The position numbers were made by a program, and so were the translations under genes. The notes beneath the pieces are model-generated. The model ran no database searches. It had not been told where the DNA came from and saw only the letters and a list, made by a program, of their open reading frames with translations. DNA of 10,012 nt from Candidatus Cloacimonadota bacterium (GTDB taxonomy: Bacteria > Cloacimonadota > Cloacimonadia > Cloacimonadales > JAFGVF01): positions 1 through 10,012 of the forward strand of contig JAFGVF010000387.1 in assembly GCA_016938155.1 (NCBI GenBank), written 5' to 3'. Positions within the stretch are counted from its first letter, which is position 1, and each line of letters begins with the position of its first letter. Below are positions 1 to 6,279 of this stretch, piece after piece.

Positions 1-36
1 AGTTCTTGGAGATAATATTATGTAAACTTGGAAAAC

Positions 37-55
37 GACAGGCTGGAGGCATGTC
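37..55. repeat. Imperfect inverted repeat (hairpin A)
   Basis: The arms gaca (37-40) and tgtc (52-55) pair. After a mismatch, gc (42-43) pairs with gc (49-50). The hairpin is short and weak. It is listed because it is one of four consecutive hairpins between 37 and 164. Confidence 0.4.
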
Positions 56-69
56 TTGAAATAGGACAC

Positions 70-83
70 GCATCCCTGCTTGC
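70..83. repeat. Direct repeat, copy 1 (14 bases)
   Basis: The sequence gcatccctgcttgc occurs here and again, identically, at 148-161. Its core tccctgctt also appears in inverted form at 190-198 (aagcaggga). This copy lacks the left arm that makes copy 2 a palindrome, so it may be a degenerate half of the same element. Confidence 0.6.
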
Positions 84-94
84 CTCTTTTGTAG

Positions 95-113
95 AGCGAC
101 ACTCCGGGTCGCT
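95..113. repeat. Inverted repeat (hairpin B)
   Basis: The 6-bp stem agcgac (95-100) / gtcgct (108-113) encloses a 7-base loop. On the plus strand it is followed by a pyrimidine-rich stretch (114-122). This could weakly resemble a terminator for plus-strand transcription, but the tract is mixed C and T. Confidence 0.5.
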
Positions 114-122
114 TTCTCTCTT

Positions 123-137
123 CAAACCGCAGGTTTG
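123..137. repeat. Inverted repeat (hairpin C)
   Basis: The perfect 6-bp stem caaacc (123-128) / ggtttg (132-137) has a 3-base loop. It starts 9 bases after hairpin B and ends 3 bases before hairpin D. Confidence 0.55.
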
Positions 138-140
138 CGT

Positions 141-164
141 ACAGCAAGCATCCCTGCTTGCTGT
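141..164. repeat. Perfect 10-bp palindromic hairpin D
   Basis: The arms acagcaagca (141-150) and tgcttgctgt (155-164) are exact reverse complements around a 4-base loop. On the plus strand the loop is tccc. On the minus strand, the direction of the operon transcript, it is GGGA, which fits the GNRA tetraloop pattern and would make a very stable RNA hairpin. No U-run follows on the minus strand. The hairpin overlaps direct-repeat copy 2 (148-161). It looks like a REP-like intergenic palindrome, but whether it recurs elsewhere in the genome cannot be seen here. Confidence 0.75.
148..161. repeat. Direct repeat, copy 2 (14 bases)
   Basis: The sequence gcatccctgcttgc is identical to 70-83 and forms the loop and most of the right arm of hairpin D. 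An imperfect inverted relative, gcaaagcaggga, lies at 187-198. Confidence 0.6.
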
Positions 165-251
165 ATTATATTCAGCGGGGCTTCATGCAAAGCAGGGAGT
201 TCCGTGTTTCTTATCATATTAAGGAAGTCGGTTCTCGCTCGCTTATTGCGT

Positions 252-340
252 CAATTCACATAATTAGCAACAACCACAGGGGAACATTTCTACATCTCAT
301 CTCTCTTCACTTTGTTCCACCTGCACTATAGCGTGAATTG
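252..340. repeat. Nested inverted repeats
   Basis: The outer arms caattcac (252-259) and gtgaattg (333-340) are exact reverse complements. Inside them ggaaca (281-286) pairs with tgttcc (313-318). The nesting would allow a long two-step stem in either transcript. With spacers this long a chance origin is possible. It could be a structured 3' region or a remnant of a small mobile element, and no coding signal is seen inside it. Confidence 0.35.
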
Positions 341-385
341 CTGGTTCAGGGTAGGCTTACAACGAGAAAATCAGTAATAGATGAA

Positions 386-1351
386 TCAATATCCTTCATT
401 CAGATTGACAATATTGTGTAAATCTTTCTTTTCCCGAATATTTATAAGTGTTTTAATGATTTCTTCCGTACGGAATTGTTCATTCTCAGGCATGCCGAGA
501 CCTCCGGCACGATGGGGACTGAGTATAATGTTATCAAGTTCATTAAAAGGAAAATTGGCTGGATTGCAAAACTCTCTCTCTGCTGTGGATTTAGGATAGT
601 TATACCAGACATCAATGGCGGCACCGGCAATACTGTGGGACTTCAGGGCATTAAATAGTGATTCTTCCTCAACTGTTGAAGCTCTACCGGTATTGATGAA
701 GACAGCAGAACTCTTCATCCGTGAAAAAACGGAGGCGTTAAAGATATTAACTGTTTCCGGAGTATCTGGTAGTAGATTGACAATAATATCATAGTTTTCC
801 ACTATCATAACGAGTTCAGTCAGGGGATAGATGCCCTTGGAAATGCAGATGTCTGAGCGTTTCACTTTATCAATTTGCATATCATAGGGTTTAAGAAAAC
901 TTTCAAGATGACGACCTATTGTTCCATAACCACAGATAAGAACCTTTTTATGCCATAAGAGAAATGAGGGATTGGACCCGTAACGAAATGCCCAATTGTA
1001 ATTACGGAAACTCTGATCTGCTACTGCAATATGCTTGGAGAGGGCGAAGATATATCCGGTTACCATTTCAGCTACAACTCTGGCGTTGTGGTGGATATTA
1101 AGAACCTTTATATGCGGATAGCTAAGCATCAAATCTCTCGTTTGACGGGGGATACCGACAAAAGGAATGAGAAGATATTTCAGGTTTGGGCATGAATCCA
1201 GCTGTTGAGTAGTCGGATATGCCAGAATGAGGACATCAATATCCGTCGGAAGTTCCTTACTGACAGTAAAGCGATAGTCAGCACCGAGTTGCTTGCTAAC
1301 CATGTCCTGATATTCTTGATTGCTTTCTTTATAGTAGTGCACTAAGAGCAT
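386..1351 (-). CDS. D-isomer-specific 2-hydroxyacid dehydrogenase family protein
   Basis: This 321-aa cytosolic protein belongs to the family that interconverts 2-oxo acids and D-2-hydroxy acids with NAD(P)H. The cofactor-binding Rossmann motif GYGTIG is at residues 141-146, inside the usual split-domain layout. The substrate-binding Arg is R223 in NTGRAS, and the catalytic His is H280 in SPHRAGG. The usual catalytic Glu of the DVxxxEP motif reads Tyr (DVWYNYP, 247-253), and an extra stretch precedes the His. I believe a subfamily with a similar DVWYxYP motif exists, so this may be a variant site and not decay. Basic residues K164 and R165 after the second strand could favour NADP; this is inference. 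The ATG lies 8 bases after the flippase stop with no strong Shine-Dalgarno, so coupled translation is likely. It is the last gene of the cluster. Its substrate and its link to the polysaccharide are unknown. Confidence 0.8.
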   Translation of the reverse strand: MLLVHYYKESNQEYQDMVSKQLGADYRFTVSKELPTDIDVLILAYPTTQQLDSCPNLKYLLIPFVGIPRQTRDLMLSYPHIKVLNIHHNARVVAEMVTGYIFALSKHIAVADQSFRNYNWAFRYGSNPSFLLWHKKVLICGYGTIGRHLESFLKPYDMQIDKVKRSDICISKGIYPLTELVMIVENYDIIVNLLPDTPETVNIFNASVFSRMKSSAVFINTGRASTVEEESLFNALKSHSIAGAAIDVWYNYPKSTAEREFCNPANFPFNELDNIILSPHRAGGLGMPENEQFRTEEIIKTLINIREKKDLHNIVNLNEGY

Positions 1352-1359
1352 TTTAAGTA

Positions 1360-2934
1360 TTACTTGCTTTTATTGAATTTAGAAGTGATAAACCCCTTAA
1401 ACTGATTCTTTTCCCACTTCTCAAGCCCGATAAACCAGGTCATGATTCCGTAAATGATACCGATAAGAACGGTATAAAGGAAAATCTCCAGCAATCTGCC
1501 GGGATACTTCAACAAGAACAGAGCTTTAGCAATGATTAAAACAATAACACCAATAATCAAAGTTCTGCGTATTGAGTTATTGAAATATTCTCTAATGCTG
1601 AGCCCTGAAAACTTGATAGCCGCGGGGACATTATATGTAAAAGCTAAGATAACATTTGGAATAAAGGTTCCTAATGCTACTCCGACGATATTGAAGTTCT
1701 CAATATATGTCCCGAATAGAGTGATGTTTTGGGGGAGAGTTTTTAAAAGGAGAATGCTTAGTCCGAGATTTGCTATACACTCAATAAGTGCAATCTTAGT
1801 AAGAGTTTTCTGCTTATTCAGCATCAATAGGATATACACAGAACTACTACGGAAGAAGAGTAAAGTGTACATAGACAGAAGTAGAATCACCGCAACGATA
1901 GTGCCCATAGGATTATCCAGATTTAACCATATCTGTAACAAAGGTTTCACATAAACAATAAGAGGAATCAGCATCATGGTTGAAATAATCCCCATCAGAC
2001 GATTCGATTGGAGCATAATCTCTGCAAGTTTGTTATGATGTCCTGCCGCATTTAAGGAAGCGGCAACAGGTGAAAGATTATCTAAAAACTGGTTAGAAAA
2101 GCTTCGGAACTGTTCGGCAAGTTTAGAGGAAATCTGATAAATTGTTACCAGAGCAACTGATGAGAACACTGAAATCACCAGTTGGTCGGTGCGGAAGATT
2201 ATCAGATTGGTAAAAGTAATCAAGTAGGCATAAAGTGAGAATCCCATAACCTGTTTCATGATAGATTTATCATAGAATTTGGGTGATATTTTCATTTTAC
2301 GAAGCTTGTAAAAAGCTGCTCCTGCCATTGCGAGATTTGTCAAAAGACTTATCCCGATACTTACAATTGCCATTTTAATTAAAGGATTCGACATCTTAAC
2401 TACAATCATAAGTCCGATGAAATTGGCAAACATTGAAGCGACTTGAATAATATTCCTGATGTGCAGTGCCTGCATCCCGCGCAACACTTCCGTGAAGAAG
2501 CCAAAGGGGAAGGTGATGGCTGTTCCGAGACCGAAAATGAGAATAACAAAGAAGTAATACTGTCTGTTTGCTAAGTCAAACTTAAAAATATGCTGAATGT
2601 TGGCACCCAATAAAAACGAAACGAGCAAGATAATAATCCCTAAAAAGGCATAATTAAAAAAGACTGTACTGACAACTTTATTGAATTTATTCCAGTCTCC
2701 AGTAACGATTGTTTCACTCGTATATTTTTGAATTGAAGCCCCAAAGCCGAAATCGAGTAATAAAGAATAGCCGAACATAGACCAGCAAAGTGCCCAGAAA
2801 CCGAAACTTTCCTGACTTAAACCAAACAATAAAGCTCTGGTCATGAAGATGGTGATAACCATCCCCATGACCAACTTAATATAGTTTGAAAGAGTGTTTA
2901 TAATTAAACGCTTGCGTAAACCGTTTTCACTCAT
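1360..2934 (-). CDS. Wzx-like polysaccharide flippase (MOP superfamily)
   Basis: This 524-aa polytopic inner-membrane protein has about a dozen or more hydrophobic helices along its whole length. The N-terminus is short and basic (RKR at 7-9) and leads into the first helix at about 15-37, as in polysaccharide transporters. Family-like features include an Arg-Thr-Asp in a helix (RTDQLVIS, 248-255), a loop with NQFLDNLSPVAA (281-292), and a late GVALGTFIPN segment (418-427). The likely role is to flip undecaprenyl-linked repeat units from the cytoplasmic to the periplasmic face for the Wzy-like protein encoded upstream. Only the triplet TAA separates the upstream stop from this ATG, giving tandem stops then the start, and there is no good Shine-Dalgarno, so translation is probably coupled to the lipoprotein gene. 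The family is clear from topology, but the substrate cannot be told. Confidence 0.85.
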   Translation of the reverse strand: MSENGLRKRLIINTLSNYIKLVMGMVITIFMTRALLFGLSQESFGFWALCWSMFGYSLLLDFGFGASIQKYTSETIVTGDWNKFNKVVSTVFFNYAFLGIIILLVSFLLGANIQHIFKFDLANRQYYFFVILIFGLGTAITFPFGFFTEVLRGMQALHIRNIIQVASMFANFIGLMIVVKMSNPLIKMAIVSIGISLLTNLAMAGAAFYKLRKMKISPKFYDKSIMKQVMGFSLYAYLITFTNLIIFRTDQLVISVFSSVALVTIYQISSKLAEQFRSFSNQFLDNLSPVAASLNAAGHHNKLAEIMLQSNRLMGIISTMMLIPLIVYVKPLLQIWLNLDNPMGTIVAVILLLSMYTLLFFRSSSVYILLMLNKQKTLTKIALIECIANLGLSILLLKTLPQNITLFGTYIENFNIVGVALGTFIPNVILAFTYNVPAAIKFSGLSIREYFNNSIRRTLIIGVIVLIIAKALFLLKYPGRLLEIFLYTVLIGIIYGIMTWFIGLEKWEKNQFKGFITSKFNKSK

Positions 2935-2937
2935 TTA

Positions 2938-3774
2938 TTATCGTTTATCTATCTCTTCGATACCGGTATGCGTTTTCTTAATATCCTCTCCACGGAAGAG
3001 CTCGAACTGTACTCGACGATTTACAGGATATACCATATCCAAACCTTCAATATTAACAGTTTCAACTTCACCATCCGCAAAGACACGAAGCCTTGTCTGT
3101 GAGATACCGTTTTTTAGCAGATAATTCATCACGGCTTCGGCTCTTTCCAGAGATAATCTTCTGTTATAAGGAATATCTCCTCTAAGGTCGGCGTATCCAT
3201 GTATATCAGCCTTAATATCCAGATTGGCTTTTAACATCTCAATGAAGGGCTGGAGTTTTACTTCCTGAGAGGGCTCAATCGTTTTCTGGTCAAATTTGAA
3301 GTAGATTACCGGAGCAATGTAGGCAATTTTCCGCTCAATAACTTTCTCCAGAGTATCGATTTTGGTAATAACAATCGGTTCACGAGCAGGCAAAGGTTTT
3401 ATCAAGGAATCGTCATCCTCTCTATACTCTTTGAATTTTGGTGGAACATTCATATAGATTGTCATCATTTCAGGAATGGGTGGGACAGATAAATAGAGAT
3501 TCTGAGTCCACTGGTTAGCGTAAATCGGAACAGCTCTGATGTTCAACATAGTGTCTTCAGAGTATTGAATTTCTGTTCGGAATGGCGTTTTACCAACTTT
3601 TCTGTCATTAATATAGATAGTAGCTTTGGTCGGTAAGGTTCTGATAGTGATCTCTTCCACAAATGTACCTTCGTGAATATCCATTGATTTCTTAAAGGGA
3701 GCAACGGTATTGGAGCACGATAAAAGAATGCTTACCAAGAGTGCGAATAGAATAATTCTAATTATGTTACGCAT
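2938..3774 (-). CDS. Lipoprotein with PEGA and C-terminal OmpA-like domains
   Basis: This 278-aa envelope protein has a signal peptide ending in lipobox LLSC, so Cys20 should be lipidated. Residues about 40-112 look like a PEGA domain: a beta-rich stretch with ATIYINDRKVGKTPF (51-65). A charged linker (about 113-152) leads to an OmpA_C peptidoglycan-binding domain (about 155-262). That domain has D196 in GYADLRGD, R211 in the LSLERAEAV helix, and the closing NRRVQFEL (252-259), the positions OmpA-like domains use to bind the peptidoglycan peptide. It probably tethers an outer-membrane lipid anchor to the cell wall. Its placement between glycosyltransferase and flippase genes suggests it supports the export apparatus, but that is inference. 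The start overlaps the preceding gene by 8 bases and has a strong Shine-Dalgarno at 3784-3791. Confidence 0.85.
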   Translation of the reverse strand: MRNIIRIILFALLVSILLSCSNTVAPFKKSMDIHEGTFVEEITIRTLPTKATIYINDRKVGKTPFRTEIQYSEDTMLNIRAVPIYANQWTQNLYLSVPPIPEMMTIYMNVPPKFKEYREDDDSLIKPLPAREPIVITKIDTLEKVIERKIAYIAPVIYFKFDQKTIEPSQEVKLQPFIEMLKANLDIKADIHGYADLRGDIPYNRRLSLERAEAVMNYLLKNGISQTRLRVFADGEVETVNIEGLDMVYPVNRRVQFELFRGEDIKKTHTGIEEIDKR

Positions 3775-4927
3775 GGTTTTTAACCTCTTCCTGCAGTACT
3801 TTTTCTCTAAGTTTATTGACTATATCAAGATCATAGTTCTCAATTACCTTTATTTTAGCATTTTTAGCAATAGAATTCATTTTGTCAACATTTCCCTTTA
3901 ACATAGTAATTATTTCTGCAATCTCCTGTGATTTTCCCGGTGTTATTAAATAGCCGTCTTTTCCGGAATTGATGATTTCAGCCGGTCCGTACTTGTTCGA
4001 AGCGATCACAATCATCTCATGTGCCATAGCCTCAATTACGACCCTGCCAAAGGTCTCTGTAGCCATGGTCGGCATCAATAAAATATGATGTGATGCATAT
4101 TCCTTATATAAATTCTCAGAATTGCCTTTGAAGTGAACATATTCAGTCAGATTATATTTTGTAACCAATGTTCTGCAGAACTCAAGATATTCCTCATCAC
4201 CTGAGCCAAAAACATTGAATTCATAATCTTCACCATCTAAAATATGTAATGCCTCAAGGCAAAGATGTAGTCCTTTCTTCTTATCGATTCGCCCTGCATA
4301 CATCAATTTAAGTTTTGCCTTATCTTTCTCACATTGTCCAATTTTATGAACAGCGACACCGCGCGGGATAACCGATAGTTTTTTGGGGTGAAGCTCATTT
4401 CGAATATCTTCAGCCATCCAGTTTGAAACGCAAATCAGATTATTCCATACGGGTTTACCTGATACAGTGAAAGGTAAGATGTGTTTTATTATACGCTTAA
4501 TTTTATCGCTTAAAGCGTTTTGCATGTATAATCTGTACCAGAAATCGCCGAAGTCAAAAACAAGGGGTATTTTGGAGTTTTGGGAGGCAAATAAAGGAGC
4601 CATCGATACTCCCTGCTGATTCCAAAGATAAATCAAATCAGGGTTAACTCTTTGGATTAATTCCTTCGTAATCTTGTGATTGAAAATCTCAACATTATGT
4701 TTCTGTTTATACCCTCCTTTAAGATAGTCGATGTAGTATAAAATCCTTATGACTTCTCCATTTTGAAGATTTTCGGGAAGGGTCGAAAGAGGGCTAGCAT
4801 TATAATTCCCTGTCAAGATATAAACAGTATGTTGCTTCGACAGATAATCACCAATATCCTTGCAGGAAACTTCATATCCACCTTTATGATAAGGAGGATA
4901 ATAATTGGTAATTATCAGAATAGTCAT
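3767..4927 (-). CDS. GT4-like glycosyltransferase (GT-B fold)
   Basis: This 386-aa retaining glycosyltransferase probably adds a sugar from a nucleotide-sugar donor to the growing lipid-linked repeat unit on the cytoplasmic side. The N-terminal strand MTILIITNYYPP with the glycine turn KGGYE (15-19) is the acceptor-side GT-B start. The C-terminal donor domain shows YAGRIDKKKGL (210-220), with R213 and K218 or K219 as phosphate-binding residues, and the EX7E motif E291 to E299 in ETFGRVVIEAM. The frame stays open 54 codons further upstream, to 5089. I place the start at 4927 because family homology begins there, a Shine-Dalgarno (AAGGAA, 4937-4942) sits 9 bases before it, and the ATG overlaps the preceding TAA by one base (TAATG). 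The longer version would lie inside the upstream gene. Donor and linkage are unknown. Confidence 0.88.
   Translation of the reverse strand: MTILIITNYYPPYHKGGYEVSCKDIGDYLSKQHTVYILTGNYNASPLSTLPENLQNGEVIRILYYIDYLKGGYKQKHNVEIFNHKITKELIQRVNPDLIYLWNQQGVSMAPLFASQNSKIPLVFDFGDFWYRLYMQNALSDKIKRIIKHILPFTVSGKPVWNNLICVSNWMAEDIRNELHPKKLSVIPRGVAVHKIGQCEKDKAKLKLMYAGRIDKKKGLHLCLEALHILDGEDYEFNVFGSGDEEYLEFCRTLVTKYNLTEYVHFKGNSENLYKEYASHHILLMPTMATETFGRVVIEAMAHEMIVIASNKYGPAEIINSGKDGYLITPGKSQEIAEIITMLKGNVDKMNSIAKNAKIKVIENYDLDIVNKLREKVLQEEVKNHA
3784..3791 (-). promoter_or_regulatory. Ribosome binding site of the PEGA-OmpA lipoprotein gene
   Basis: The minus strand reads GGAAGAGG, 9 bases before the ATG at 3774 and inside the end of the GT4-like gene. 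It fixes the lipoprotein start and suggests partly independent initiation. Confidence 0.7.
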
Positions 4928-5880
4928 TATCTGAATTTCCTTAAAATATTGCGGAGAAAATTTGAAAGTTGATACTTTGAACCACTTGTAACGGCAGTAT
5001 AATATGCCTTTAGAAACTCGGAATTTCTGTTTTCTATTCTCATTGACTTTGGTATTGATGGTAAGATGTAACCCTGTTGCCTTGTCCATTCAAGTAACTC
5101 CTGAATGAAGTTATAGTACTTAAGAGTTCTGCAATTCCAACCGACCCAAGGTTTTTGTGCCAGACCAAAATGAACCAAATAGGGAGGATTCCCCTGATCA
5201 AGAAGGTATTCAGAGATAGTGGGTATTTCTTTTGAGAAAGCCATTAGTGAGTTTAGAACTGACTCATCAGTCATTGAATAAGCTGTATCACTCTTGTTAT
5301 ATACATTTAAAAGTTGAGCCGGTAAAACCTTGAGCATTTGATCCTGCCACTTGTAAATAAAAGGGAATTTGTCTCTATGTATAACGAAACAATTTGTCTG
5401 ACAAACAGTATCAATTCTCGATTCATCTCTCTCATTGATATCACTTCGCCAAGCTGCTAATACTTCTGCGGGGATATCACCGACCACATCATTTTTTCTG
5501 TAATAGTTTCGGTAAACAGTGGCATTTTCTTTCTTTTCTCTAAAGCGAATCTGAATCCCGTCTTTTGATGTAATTAGCATATCTGTCACATCATGAGTTA
5601 CGACGCAATCAGCATCCATCCAGATTACCCATTCAGTTTCCGCAGAAAATATTGCTTGTGGCTTCATGATACAGATACTTTGTCTGCCGGGATTGGCACC
5701 TACTATAACATCAACATCAGGGAACTGTTTCAAATAGCCGACTTGCTTATCATCGAAATCATAAGCATTTACAATTATCTTAGCCTTTACATCATACTTC
5801 TTCAGGGACATAATCAGAAGCAATGCACCCCAAATGTAATTTGCATCACAAGCGGTTACAATAGTTTTATCAGTATTCAT
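4927..5880 (-). CDS. GT8-like glycosyltransferase (GT-A fold)
   Basis: This 317-aa protein has the layout of GT-A enzymes related to GT8. A nucleotide-binding N-terminus, TIVTACDANYIWGALLLIMSL (6-26), is followed by a metal-binding DxD motif, D89-A-D91 in WVIWMDADCVV. Near the C-terminus VHFGLAQKPW (236-245) resembles the HFxGxxKPW motif by which GT8 enzymes contact the donor phosphates. Residues 158-168 (DTVCQTNCFVI) match the usual acceptor-side strand. No signal peptide or membrane helix is seen, so it should act in the cytosol on the lipid-linked repeat unit. The ATG follows the previous gene's TGA after one base; a possible Shine-Dalgarno (AAAAGGA, 5894-5900) is a little far away. GT8 is the best guess, but a related GT-A family is possible, and the sugar cannot be predicted. 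Confidence 0.72.
   Translation of the reverse strand: MNTDKTIVTACDANYIWGALLLIMSLKKYDVKAKIIVNAYDFDDKQVGYLKQFPDVDVIVGANPGRQSICIMKPQAIFSAETEWVIWMDADCVVTHDVTDMLITSKDGIQIRFREKKENATVYRNYYRKNDVVGDIPAEVLAAWRSDINERDESRIDTVCQTNCFVIHRDKFPFIYKWQDQMLKVLPAQLLNVYNKSDTAYSMTDESVLNSLMAFSKEIPTISEYLLDQGNPPYLVHFGLAQKPWVGWNCRTLKYYNFIQELLEWTRQQGYILPSIPKSMRIENRNSEFLKAYYTAVTSGSKYQLSNFLRNILRKFR
4937..4942 (-). promoter_or_regulatory. Ribosome binding site that sets the GT4-like start
   Basis: The minus strand reads AAGGAA, 9 bases before the ATG at 4927, which itself overlaps the TAA of the upstream gene. This supports the internal start over the longer in-frame start at 5089. Confidence 0.7.
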
Positions 5881-5881
5881 A

Positions 5882-6277
5882 TCAGTTTGTCAGTCCTTTT
5901 ATTACATCAGTTAAGTGCTTATCCGGAAATATATCTATACCGGCAATGCTTTTAAGTAGATACATCGTGATGAAGATAAGGGATAGAATGAGGACAGTTG
6001 TAAACAGATAAGTGAAAATTTTAGCAACAACCACGATACCTTTATCAACATCACCTTTATCGAGAGCTTGAAAACTATTTCTAATATCTTCACCAAAGAT
6101 GAAAACAATATACCATCTTTTCACAAACCAAAAAGAAAACCGAATATCGATTATTCCTCTTGAGGGAACAGGTGGCAGCATTCTTTTCAACAAACCCATC
6201 AATTCCTTTCTTTGAGCATGAGAAAGATTTTGCTTGAAGTCAGTCGAACCTATTTGTTTTGTATCTTGATGTTCCAT
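5882..6277 (-). CDS. Small single-helix membrane protein of unknown function
   Basis: I do not recognise this 131-aa protein. The N-terminal 40 residues are hydrophilic and end in the basic, proline-rich KRMLPPVPSR (31-40). Next comes an aromatic, positively charged segment, FSFWFVKRWYIVFIFGEDIR (47-66), which could lie along the membrane surface. Residues about 80-109 form one strong transmembrane helix, and a short tail of about 20 residues closes the protein. The basic N-terminal part suggests it faces the cytosol, with the tail in the periplasm. It is coded tightly between the polymerase and the GT8-like gene (2 bases after the former, 1 before the latter), so it is made together with them and may be an accessory of Wzy or of the glycosyltransferases. 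That role is inference. Ribosome binding is weak (AAGAAA), fitting coupled translation. Confidence 0.75.
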   Translation of the reverse strand: MEHQDTKQIGSTDFKQNLSHAQRKELMGLLKRMLPPVPSRGIIDIRFSFWFVKRWYIVFIFGEDIRNSFQALDKGDVDKGIVVVAKIFTYLFTTVLILSLIFITMYLLKSIAGIDIFPDKHLTDVIKGLTN

Positions 6278-6279
6278 GA

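Larger units (their letters stand above)
1..385. other. Non-coding left-end region rich in short inverted repeats
   Basis: No convincing gene lies in this stretch. A TTG-initiated plus-strand reading frame at 28-222 and a 31-codon minus-strand frame at 122-217 both run straight through the hairpins and have no good ribosome binding site, so I treat them as by-products of the repeats. Positions 37-164 contain four short hairpins and two copies of a 14-base direct repeat. Positions 252-340 contain two nested inverted repeats. The region lies downstream of the last operon gene, which ends at 386, so in the minus-strand transcript it would be the 3' trailing region. No stem followed by a clear U-run on the minus strand was found, so the operon terminator is not identified. 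Confidence 0.7.

Noticed and set aside
95..122. Hairpin B plus pyrimidine tract as an intrinsic terminator on the plus strand
   Set aside because: The tract is mixed C and T, the stem is only 6 bp, and no plus-strand gene upstream is visible to be terminated.
28..200. CRISPR array
   Set aside because: There are only two exact 14-base repeats, they are embedded in palindromes, there is no regular repeat-spacer spacing, and no cas genes are present.
122..217. Minus-strand reading frame of 31 codons starting with ATG in the hairpin region
   Set aside because: It is very short, has no Shine-Dalgarno, and is made largely of repeat sequence.
28..222. Plus-strand reading frame of 64 codons starting with TTG
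   Set aside because: It has no ribosome binding site, runs through four hairpins and a direct repeat, and its protein resembles no family I know. Better explained as open frame within a repeat element.
341..385. Possible tRNA-like T-arm sequence (ggttcaggg)
   Set aside because: No acceptor stem, anticodon arm or D-arm can be laid out around it.
1532..1954. Plus-strand 140-codon reading frame opposite the flippase gene
   Set aside because: It is an antisense shadow of a clear membrane-protein gene, with no family resemblance or ribosome binding site.
4928..5089. 54-codon N-terminal extension of the GT4-like gene
   Set aside because: It lies inside the upstream glycosyltransferase gene. The family fold begins at the internal Met, which has a Shine-Dalgarno and a TAATG junction.
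5593..5955. Plus-strand 120-codon reading frame opposite the GT8-like gene and small membrane protein gene
   Set aside because: It is antisense to two well-supported, tightly packed genes and has no recognisable domain.
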